25,790 nt of DNA from CAYRMV01 sp964425255 (GTDB lineage: Bacteria; Bacteroidota; Bacteroidia; Flavobacteriales_D; Crocinitomicaceae). Numbering within the stretch: the first letter of the stretch is position 1; each line of letters begins with the position of its first letter. A program made the position numbers and the translations under genes. This document shows, in pieces, positions 1 through 8,600 of this stretch. Location: positions 1-25,790 of the forward strand of contig CAYRMV010000032.1 in the NCBI GenBank assembly GCA_964425255.1, written 5' to 3'. The notes below the pieces were generated by a model. That model was not told the DNA's origin and made no database searches. It was given only the letters and a program-made list of their open reading frames with translations.

Positions 1-2
1 CT

Positions 3-1916
3 TGGAAAAAAGTCCTGTTTGGAACGATTGCATTGGTTATTCCGGGAGCGTTAATCGCATCCGAATTAGAATTTTCGAAAGTGATATTATTTTCTTTTTT
101 ACCAATCATTGGAGTTGGCATAGTTTATTTTTTAAAAATAGAAATTGTAAAAGAAGATTTTTCATGGAAAAGACTTTGGCGGAATGAATATCTCTGGTCA
201 GGAATAGCTATTTTCTTGGCTTTTTATTCTGTTTATGCTTCTAACATACTTTATGTTCCATTTGCATTACTCATTGCTTGCTATGTTTTTTTGTTAGATA
301 AAAATAAGGGTTTACCTGTTCTTTCCATCGTTTTTCTGTTGGTCGGATTTTGGTTTAACATAGTAGAATTGAAGCAATTAGTTGTGTTGATTTTATTTGT
401 ACAGTTATTGGACTCCTTTTTTCAAAAAGAAAAGATAAATTATGGGAATGTAATCTTTTTATTACTTGCTTTTTTGTCAATTATTTACTCTTTTTTACCA
501 GGTCAAATCGCTTCTATCGTAGCACTTGGTATTTTTGCTTTTTTGTTTTTGAAAAGAAAAATCTTTGCGTTAATTTTTGCGTTGGTAGTTTTAGGGATTT
601 CGCTTTTTGTGAAGCTCCAAATTCCTTATTTTGCCATCATGCTTCTAGTTTTTTTGGGTTTCCATACATGGTCTAAATCAACTGAAAAATCTCTTCTGAT
701 TCGATTCTTTCCACTTTTGTTCACTTTAATACTGATTTTATCACCTCATTTTTTAGAAAATCTAACAGGTGCTTACAAGTTGAGATTCGCGGCAACTGAT
801 AATGCGAAAGAAATGGTTTTAACAGCAAATCCAAGTTCACCCAATCAATCCATACTCAAAGAAGGGCGTGAATTAGAATACATCGAAAACACATTAATTA
901 AACCACATTCCACCCAAGAAACGATTGCTACTGGATTTGCAACTTTAGGAGAATATTTTCGCTTACATATCTTTCCGTTGGAATTATCGTACTATTATGG
1001 ATTTTCTAAAGTAAAAACAGAGAATTTTTCATCCTTTTGGGTGTGGATCTCTATGCTTGTTCATTTCGGCTTGGTTGTTTTGGCACTAGTTAATCTCCGA
1101 AAAAAACCGCTTATTTCACTGGGGATTTTGTGGTATGTAATATCTATTTTGTTGTTTAGCAACTGGGTGGAGTTGGTTGCAGGTATGGTAGGAGAACGTC
1201 TGGCTTTTGCCGCCTCTGCTGGATTTTCTATTTTTTTAATATCCATATTATTTTGGATCAGACCCAATTTGTTTCGTCAAAAATGGGGAATAGTTGAATA
1301 TTGTGTTGTGTTAATTTTTCTGCTATTTACGGGACGAACATTTACACGAAATGCACAGTGGGAAAGTCCGTTGACGCTGATGTCAGCTGATATCGGGCAT
1401 CTTTCCAATTCAGCACAAGCAAATAATTTGTATGCCTTAAATTTGATGGCTTATTCGTTGGATGAACCGAGTTATTCGCAAGAACAACGAAAAGAAATGC
1501 AACTAAAGGCGATATCTCATTTTGAAAGAGCGACAGAAATTTGGCCCGAGTTCATGAATGCACATTATGACATTGGACGTGCAGCGAGCATTGTGGGAGA
1601 TACAAAAAAATCGATTGAAGGGTATAAACGGGCAATAGCTTTGGATTCTACTTATTTTGATGCGTATTATAATTTATTGGATTTGCTTGAAAAAGAGAAA
1701 GAGTTTGACAAATACCTCGATTTGGCAACCAAGTTAAATGGAAAAGAAAAATCACCCTTTTCAATTAGTGCATTGGCAAGAGCTTTTTATCTAGTGGGAG
1801 AAAAGAAAAAATGTCAAGAAGTTTTGCAAAAAGGGTTAGATCAATTTCCAAGTTCTACTGATTTAAAAAATAATTTGGATTTAATAAACAAAGATTTACA
1901 AATTAAAAACGAATAA
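3..1916 (+). CDS. TMTC/PMT-like GT-C membrane glycosyltransferase with C-terminal TPR repeats (5' partial)
   Basis: The reading frame is open at the left edge, so the N-terminus, where GT-C enzymes carry their acidic catalytic loop, is missing. What remains is about ten strongly hydrophobic segments (to about nt 1340) and then a soluble tail. The segment at nt 950-1005 (YFRLHIFPLELSYYYGF) matches the 'LRLLLFP..LSxDYGF' signature I know from TMTC-type protein O-mannosyltransferases and their bacterial relatives. The segment around nt 1360-1420 (W.SPLTLMSADIGHLSNSAQA) resembles the linker that precedes TPRs in that family. From about nt 1510 there are two or three TPR-like helical pairs (HFERATEIWPEFMNAHYDIG; KSIEGYKRAIALDSTYFDAY). 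Expected role: lipid-linked sugar transfer to proteins at the inner membrane, periplasmic side. The substrate is unknown. It lies just upstream of a T9SS cargo cluster, so exported proteins are possible acceptors (inference). No clear terminator follows. Confidence 0.7.
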   Translation, partial: WKKVLFGTIALVIPGALIASELEFSKVILFSFLPIIGVGIVYFLKIEIVKEDFSWKRLWRNEYLWSGIAIFLAFYSVYASNILYVPFALLIACYVFLLDKNKGLPVLSIVFLLVGFWFNIVELKQLVVLILFVQLLDSFFQKEKINYGNVIFLLLAFLSIIYSFLPGQIASIVALGIFAFLFLKRKIFALIFALVVLGISLFVKLQIPYFAIMLLVFLGFHTWSKSTEKSLLIRFFPLLFTLILILSPHFLENLTGAYKLRFAATDNAKEMVLTANPSSPNQSILKEGRELEYIENTLIKPHSTQETIATGFATLGEYFRLHIFPLELSYYYGFSKVKTENFSSFWVWISMLVHFGLVVLALVNLRKKPLISLGILWYVISILLFSNWVELVAGMVGERLAFAASAGFSIFLISILFWIRPNLFRQKWGIVEYCVVLIFLLFTGRTFTRNAQWESPLTLMSADIGHLSNSAQANNLYALNLMAYSLDEPSYSQEQRKEMQLKAISHFERATEIWPEFMNAHYDIGRAASIVGDTKKSIEGYKRAIALDSTYFDAYYNLLDLLEKEKEFDKYLDLATKLNGKEKSPFSISALARAFYLVGEKKKCQEVLQKGLDQFPSSTDLKNNLDLINKDLQIKNE

Positions 1917-2010
1917 TCGAGCAATAGCATCCTTTTACTAATAACTATAATTTTAATTAAATATGTTAAAATACTCAATTGTTCATTAAAAAGCGTTTAA
2001 TATTCATTTT

Positions 2011-2042
2011 TTTGGATTAATTAGAAAAAATTTTTACTTTTG
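2011..2042 (+). promoter_or_regulatory. Bacteroidetes-type promoter for the first T9SS gene
   Basis: TTTG at 2011-2014 (-33 element) and TACTTTTG at 2035-2042 (-7 element, consensus TAnnTTTG) are separated by 20 nt, the spacing usual for the primary sigma factor of Bacteroidetes. The next ATG is at 2066, giving a leader of roughly 18 nt. Confidence 0.7.
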
Positions 2043-2065
2043 AATTCAATATCAATTTATTAGTG

Positions 2066-5000
2066 ATGAGATCATTGTACTGCTACTCAAAAGTTTTTTC
2101 AAACTTTTTATTTGTTACATTATTTTTAATAAATAACAGCATATACGGGCAAAAGAACGAAAGTGATTTATGGAAAAACGAACCATATCATGAATTTCCT
2201 ATGCAATCCGAAGCAATCGAATTGCGAACTGCTACTTCCAAACATTTTCATAATGGAAATGGAACGCTGACAGCCCATTTATCTGCTGGACAAATACATT
2301 ATTGGGAAAACGGATCTTGGAAAACGATTTACCATACAATCGTTCCAACAAATTCAGGTTTTGAAAACAAAACAAATCATTTCAAAACCACTTTTCCAGC
2401 TTTTTCTGATGGAAGCTTGATAACTGTTTTACAGGGGAATCATCGCATTGAAGAAATGAAGGGAATGAAAATGGTATTTTTAAAAGGCAATGAAATAGTC
2501 AGCCAAAGTCCGATAAAAAAAACAGCAGGAAATGCCTCTAAAGATCAGTTGACGTATGAAAATGCGTTTGGAAATGGAATTGATTTACATTTCAAACAAA
2601 ATTCAACAAATCGAAAATTAGATTTTATCATTCACTCAAAAGAAGACATTAAATCAATGGCAAAGCTATCGGATTATCTTGTTTTTCAAGAAGATATTGT
2701 TTTGCCTCAAGGATGGTATGTACGATTAGTTGACAAACAAATTCATGTTTACAATAACGAAAATAGTTTTGTGTTTAAATATGATAAACCCTTTGCTTAT
2801 GACACTCCAATACACAAACATAATCATGTAGGTGATCACGAGTCGAATGCAAATCATTCTTCACATCTCAAGAAAAAGCAGAGTCGTTTTCACGAATTAG
2901 AATATGAAATTATTCAAATAGGACGAATCGTAACAGTAAAAACAATAGTCGATGTAAATTGGTTATTGTCTACAGAGCGGTCATACCCGGTAATAATTGA
3001 TCCTACAGCAAATTATACTCCCAATGCAACATCCGCTTGGACAGGAACACTAATGTCTTGGACAGGCTATCCTGGCACATCAGTTAGCAGGTTAAGCAGT
3101 GACTGGATAGGAATTGGCAAATTTGATGATGGAGATGATGATGTTTTAAGCGGTTGGGCAAAATTTAATACGGCTGGAATCCCTGATTGTGCTTCGATTA
3201 CTTCTGCTGCTTTATGGTATAAAATTTATTATAATGCAACTACTAATACTAATTGTACAACGATGATACGAACTAGACACATGGCCAATGACCCTGCTTC
3301 TGCCACGGACGCAAATATGCTGACAGATATTCGTAATGGAACAACCTATTCAGATGTAGATTGGGCAGTAAAACAAACAAATTATGAAAATGGAACAGGA
3401 AATTGGTGGACAAAATCTCTTAACGCAAGTGCTGCAACAGATATCCAGAATCGGCTTGGAGTAGATTGGTTTGCTGTTGGTTTAGAGATGTATTCACACA
3501 CATCGAGTCATGCGAATTGTTGGATTGAATTTAGTGGTCAGTCAAGTGGTGCTGATCGAATTTTTTTAAGTGTAACCTATTCCGATCCTTCCACGGCACC
3601 TACTTCTATCACAGGTGGAGGAAATTATTGTCATGGTCAAAACATCACATTAAATTCTACAGGAGGAACGAATGGATCAAATGTTTCACATGTTTGGTAT
3701 CAGGGTGGATGTAGCAATGCATTCACTCAAACATGGGGATATGGAAATCCGTATGGATTGAATACGACAACAGTTAACTCAAATACAAACGGGATTTTGA
3801 ATGTTACATCTACATCAGGTGACCCAATGATTAACATGTTTTCTTTAGGTTCATTTAATCCTGCTGTTTATCGTTACTTGAATATCCGTTATCGTGTTGT
3901 TTCGGGAACTGCAGGAAGTGTGGAAGCCTTTTTCTTAAATACAACTTATCCAGCACCAAATGGAGCCTGTCATACTTCTGCACCATTGATTAGTGACAAT
4001 CAATGGCACATTGCAACGATTGATATGCATCAAAATGCCAATTACACAACAGGAGGAAACATCACAGGTTGGCGCTATGATTGGTGTACAGCAAATGGAG
4101 TAACAATGGATTTGGATTTTATTCAATTGAGTCAATACCCAATGCTAGATGAAGACAATACAACCACTCAGTTGATTATGAATTATGGTACGTCACTATA
4201 TCCCCCTACGAATGCTACCACAACTTATGCAGCTGCTAAAATAGACAACTGTGTTACTTCCTGTGCTTCAACTACTGTCACTTTGCCAAATACATCCTCG
4301 GATTTAGGTAACCACAACGATCAAGCAACTTGCGTCGTGAATCAAAGCGGATGGGTACATTTTTATCACAGTTCTGGTCGTTTATTAGCTTCTGTCAATT
4401 CAGGTGGAAATAACCTCGGAAATGTAACGGTTACGCAATACGATGATGGGGCACCTGTTTCAGTAGTTGCCTGTGATGCCCCAACGAACATGCTCTATCG
4501 CATTCATGCCATGGAACGTCATTGGAGAATTACACCAACGAATAATGGTGCAGCTACAGTTCGTTTGCCTTTTTATGATTCTGAGCTGACTTCGGTGACA
4601 ACTACAGCGAATGCGAATGCCAATCCGAATGATAATTTAGCTGGTCGCGGAACAATCCGTTTGAGTAAATACAGCGGTGGAACTTTCCCATCCAGTGTGA
4701 ATGTGGACGGCAATGCGGCAAATAATTGTACGGGAGCGGGAGGTACAGGTGGTACTATTGTAGTGACACAATCATCCAATGGTGTTTCAAATGCAACTGC
4801 CTTCCCACAATCGATTTCACCTGCTTCGGGCTATGTTGATTTTCCAATAACTGGTTTTTCCGAATTTTGGTTGCACGGTGCTTCTAGTTCGCCGTTGCCA
4901 GTTGATTTAGTTTCGTTTTCTGGCACTTGTTTATCGGATGGAATCCTTTTAAATTGGGTAACAGCTTCAGAAACAAACAATGCTTATTTTGTGATAGAAC

Positions 5001-5443
5001 GCTCCAGGGATTTGCTAACTTGGGAAGAAATTGCTCAAGTTTCAGGTATGGGTAATTCGTCTCAAATAAATACATATAACTTCAACGATCCATCTGGTTT
5101 TGGAGGATTTTACTATCGCTTGATTCAAATTGATTTCAACGGGGAAGAATACCCGAAATCTCCAATTCATGTATCGTGTGAGGTTGATAAAACATCGATT
5201 TCTGTCTATCCAAATCCGACGAATAATGCCTTTACACTTGGAATTCATTCCATGAAAGATTTCAATGAGATTTCGATGGAGATTTTTGACGTTACAGGTA
5301 AGTTAATTACAAAACGAATGGAAGATCTGTCTAAAGGCATAAACGAGTTTTATTTCAACCAACTTTTGGAATCAGGAACGTATTTGATTCGGGTAAGCAT
5401 TGAAGGTGAAATCCAAACGTTGAGGTTGGTGGTGAAGAATTAA
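2066..5443 (+). CDS. T9SS type A sorting-domain protein with DNRLRE-like and jelly-roll modules
   Basis: A large exported protein of 1125 aa from ATG 2066; a GTG directly before it (2063) is a less likely start. The signal peptide has its hydrophobic core at residues 11-24 and ends near IYGQ. Residues 30-310 form a head rich in beta-strand sequence that ends in YPVIIDPT, the motif that commonly precedes DNRLRE (lectin/CBM-like) domains. A DNRLRE-like beta-sandwich follows to about residue 515. Next come an Ig-like start (GGGNYCHGQNITLNSTGG), a jelly-roll-like segment (about nt 3700-4130), the module shared by all four cluster proteins (about nt 4311-4905), an FN3-like stretch beginning PLPVDLVSFSG, and the sorting domain from VYPNPT, about 80 residues. 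A His cluster lies at residues 250-267. Expected path: Sec export, T9SS translocation, then cleavage and surface anchoring or release. The ligand is unknown; adhesion or polysaccharide binding is inferred from the modules. Confidence 0.85.
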   Translation: MRSLYCYSKVFSNFLFVTLFLINNSIYGQKNESDLWKNEPYHEFPMQSEAIELRTATSKHFHNGNGTLTAHLSAGQIHYWENGSWKTIYHTIVPTNSGFENKTNHFKTTFPAFSDGSLITVLQGNHRIEEMKGMKMVFLKGNEIVSQSPIKKTAGNASKDQLTYENAFGNGIDLHFKQNSTNRKLDFIIHSKEDIKSMAKLSDYLVFQEDIVLPQGWYVRLVDKQIHVYNNENSFVFKYDKPFAYDTPIHKHNHVGDHESNANHSSHLKKKQSRFHELEYEIIQIGRIVTVKTIVDVNWLLSTERSYPVIIDPTANYTPNATSAWTGTLMSWTGYPGTSVSRLSSDWIGIGKFDDGDDDVLSGWAKFNTAGIPDCASITSAALWYKIYYNATTNTNCTTMIRTRHMANDPASATDANMLTDIRNGTTYSDVDWAVKQTNYENGTGNWWTKSLNASAATDIQNRLGVDWFAVGLEMYSHTSSHANCWIEFSGQSSGADRIFLSVTYSDPSTAPTSITGGGNYCHGQNITLNSTGGTNGSNVSHVWYQGGCSNAFTQTWGYGNPYGLNTTTVNSNTNGILNVTSTSGDPMINMFSLGSFNPAVYRYLNIRYRVVSGTAGSVEAFFLNTTYPAPNGACHTSAPLISDNQWHIATIDMHQNANYTTGGNITGWRYDWCTANGVTMDLDFIQLSQYPMLDEDNTTTQLIMNYGTSLYPPTNATTTYAAAKIDNCVTSCASTTVTLPNTSSDLGNHNDQATCVVNQSGWVHFYHSSGRLLASVNSGGNNLGNVTVTQYDDGAPVSVVACDAPTNMLYRIHAMERHWRITPTNNGAATVRLPFYDSELTSVTTTANANANPNDNLAGRGTIRLSKYSGGTFPSSVNVDGNAANNCTGAGGTGGTIVVTQSSNGVSNATAFPQSISPASGYVDFPITGFSEFWLHGASSSPLPVDLVSFSGTCLSDGILLNWVTASETNNAYFVIERSRDLLTWEEIAQVSGMGNSSQINTYNFNDPSGFGGFYYRLIQIDFNGEEYPKSPIHVSCEVDKTSISVYPNPTNNAFTLGIHSMKDFNEISMEIFDVTGKLITKRMEDLSKGINEFYFNQLLESGTYLIRVSIEGEIQTLRLVVKN
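5369..5443 (+). repeat. 3'-terminal coding tail shared with the next T9SS genes
   Basis: These 75 nt match 9709-9783 (and the equivalent end of the gene at 11600) with 5 differences, all synonymous. The encoded last 24 residues (ESGTYLIRVSIEGEIQTLRL plus VVKN) are identical in the three genes, although the sorting-domain sequence just upstream has diverged strongly. Confidence 0.85.
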
Positions 5444-5510
5444 ATACACCCTCGGAAAATCTAAAAGTTAAAAATTTAAATTTTAGACATAAAATGTGTT
5501 ATATTTAACT

Positions 5511-5546
5511 GAGTAATTGAGGGGGCGACCCCTCAATTACTCTTTT
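5511..5546 (+). terminator. Intrinsic terminator, 14-bp perfect stem with GCGA tetraloop
   Basis: GAGTAATTGAGGGG (5511-5524) pairs perfectly with CCCCTCAATTACTC (5529-5542). The loop GCGA fits the GNRA class, and a short T run (5543-5546) follows. It lies 67 nt after the stop of the first T9SS gene. Confidence 0.88.
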
Positions 5547-5579
5547 GATTAGTGTAATTTTCTTGAATTTTTATTTTTG
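5544..5579 (+). promoter_or_regulatory. Probable promoter for the second T9SS gene
   Basis: The -7 element TATTTTTG at 5572-5579 matches TAnnTTTG exactly. The best -33 candidate, TTTG at 5544-5547, gives a 24-nt spacer, slightly long, and overlaps the T run of the preceding terminator. The leader to ATG 5650 would be about 65 nt. Confidence 0.5.
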
Positions 5580-5649
5580 TATGTATATTGTATAACTGTA
5601 TTTTATATATGCAGTATATTTTAAAATAGATTCCAAAAATACTACTACG

Positions 5650-8600
5650 ATGAAGATGTTAGTTCAAAAGAATTTTAAAGTTTCCAAAAGTAACCAGATT
5701 ACCAATTTATTTTTTGATCAATTTACATTATGGATTATTAAGGTATTTGTATTTTTTTTATTTGTGAATATGTTTTCGAAAAATGTTTTCGGACAAAGTA
5801 CATATTCACAATCTGTAATTACTTACAATTGGGAATCTCCTGCAAATGCCATAACAACTGCATCTTGTGATGATTGTGATTACACAAGAAATATTGGTTT
5901 CACATTTAATTTTTTTGGTAATAATTACACGCAAGTAAATGTAAATACAAATGGATTAATGACATTTGGTTCAACTACAAACTCTTTTTCAAATGTTTGT
6001 ATTCCAAATAGTGGTGCTCCAAATAATATTATTGCAGCTTATTGGGATGATTTATTATTCGATTTCAGTTGTTCACCTACATATTTTAGAGAACAAACTT
6101 TCGGAACAGCACCCAATAGATATTATGTAGTTAGTTGGATTGGTTTTGGTAGAACAGGGTCTAGTTGTAGTAGTTATATTTATTTTCAAGCGAAATTGTA
6201 TGAAACATCTAATATCATTGAAGTTCATGTTCAATCAAATGGTTTAGGAACGAATAATTCAGGAACAATTGGGATTGAAAATTCTTCAGGGGTAGTTGGT
6301 TATCAGGCTGTTTGCAACTCGAATCCTGGGGGGAACTATGCACGTAGATGGACTCCAATACCAGATTGTACTGCACCAACAGTCTTCACGTTAACAGGTG
6401 GTGGAACTTGTTTATCAGGACCTTCTGCAGTAGGTTTAAGTGGTTCGCAAGTTGGGGTTAATTACCAACTGAAGAAAAATGGGGTAAACCAAGGTTCTGC
6501 TATTGCAGGAACAGGATCAGCCATTTCATTTGGTAATCAAACAGATGGTACTTATACGGTGGAAGCCTCTGGTTCTGGATACTGTACAGTAACTTTTTCA
6601 AGCAGTGTTTCTGTAAGTTTGAATTCATTAAGTATTTCAGGCACATCATCTTTGTGTGCCGGGGCATCTACAACATTAACAGTAAATGGTCTGTCAAGTT
6701 CATCAGGAACGAATTACACTACAACATACAACAGTTCGAATGGAACCATGCAAACTGTATTTACGGGTAATGGAACATTTGTCAATGGTTCTGGTAGTGC
6801 AATAACAGCAAAAACATTACTCGTTGGCGGTGGCGGCGGTGGTGCAGCACGTCATGGCGGCGGCGGCGGCGGCGGTGGAGTATTATATAATGCTTCGATG
6901 AGTATTCCAGTAGGAAATTTACCAGTTGTTATTGGTGCTGGAGGTGGTGCCGGTGATTATGAAAATAATGTAAATCATGGAAATGGAAGAGGAGCCGGAG
7001 GTAATGGTGGAAACACAACATTTAACGGCTCTACTGCGTATGGTGGTGGTGGTGGTAAAACCTATGAAAATAATACACATGCTACTCCAGGTGGTTCTGG
7101 TGGTGGTGGTGGTGGTAATACCGGTACAGTTAATAGTGGTGTTCCTGGTGGAACTCAAGGCAATGCGGGTGGTGCTGGCCCGAATACAACTAATGGAAAT
7201 GCTGGCGGCGGCGGCGGTGCAGGTGCGGCTGGTGGAACAGCTTCTGGTAACAATGGAGGAAATGGAGGAGATGGTTCAAACCAAAGTGCAAATTTCGGGA
7301 CATCTGTTGGTCAAAACGGTTGGTTTGGCGGCGGTGGCGGCGGTGGTAGTAGATGTGGAAGTACAGGTGGCACTACTGGAACAGGAGGTGTCGGTGGTAA
7401 TGGCGGTGGCGGTCGTGGAGGTGATTTAGGAAATCATACCAACGGAACAGCAGGCATAGCCAATACCGGTGGCGGTGGCGGTGGAAATCGCTCGTGTAAT
7501 ACAACGGCTAACTTTGCTGGTTTTGCAGGTGGATCAGGTGTTGTAATTCTAAATTATCCAGCTGGTGTTTGGTCAAGTAGCAATACAGCTGTGGCTACAG
7601 TTACTCAAACTGGAGTAGTTACAGCAACAGCCTCCGCAACTGGTGGTTTGGCAACAATTACGTATTCAAGTGTTGGTGGATGCTCTACATCTTTTATCAT
7701 TGAGAAAATAGCAGCGCCAACGATTACATCAACAGTTGCAAATGAAACTTGTTCGTCACTGAATGATGGATCTATATCAGCCGTAAATATTTCAGGGGGA
7801 TTGTCAAAAGTGAGATATATTAGAATAAAACAAAATCTTACTGATGCACAAGACGGATGGCTACATCCTGCTGAATTAAAGGCATTTGAAATATTTACCG
7901 ATGCTGACGTTGCTGCAGGGAAAACTGCTACATCTTCAGGTTTAAGTTATGCTGGAGGTTCATATCCAGCTTCAAATCTTGTTGATGGAAATACATCGTC
8001 AATTTATCACAGTGGTGCAATGGGAGTGAATGAATGGGTTGAAATTGATTTGGGTGCAGAGTATAATTTAGATCGTATTCAAATTTGGTCGGGAAATTGT
8101 TGCTACACGACTCGTTTTAATAATATGCAACTAATTTTGAAAAATGGGGCAGGAACTGTAATTCATTCAAGACAAATTGCCATGAATGATAATTCAGGGG
8201 TAGCTACTTCTTATACGTTTAATGTATTAGATGTTTCATGGTCAGACGGAGCTACAACACTTAATCGGTCAAGTTTGGATGCAGGATCTTATACATTGAA
8301 TTATTCGGATGCTTCTGGATGTGGGACGGTTGCACATACCAAGGTGATTGGAACTACTAATCCAAACTTACCAGCAAGTGTAAGTATTGCCGCTTCACCT
8401 AATACAAACATTTGTTTAGGTACTACAGTAACATTTACTGCCACACCAACCAATGGTGGAACAACACCAAGTTACCAATGGAAAGTAAATGGTGGAAATG
8501 TAGGTACGAATAGTACAACGTTTGCGTCATCATCATTGGTTAATGGAGATGTTGTAACATGTGTTTTAACATCGAATGCTACTCCGTGTTTGACAGGTTC

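Noticed and set aside
2..187. Short frame at the left edge
   Set aside because: It overlaps the open glycosyltransferase frame in another phase and is Phe/Asn/Arg-rich noise.
6977..7429. 150-aa open frame on the plus strand inside the glycine-rich region
   Set aside because: It is the +1 shadow of GGN/GGT codons (Val/Glu/Met-rich low complexity) inside a clearly coding frame.
6828..7490. Repeat array that might be taken for a CRISPR or minisatellite
   Set aside because: There are no regular spacers or conserved repeat unit; it is in-frame polyglycine coding.
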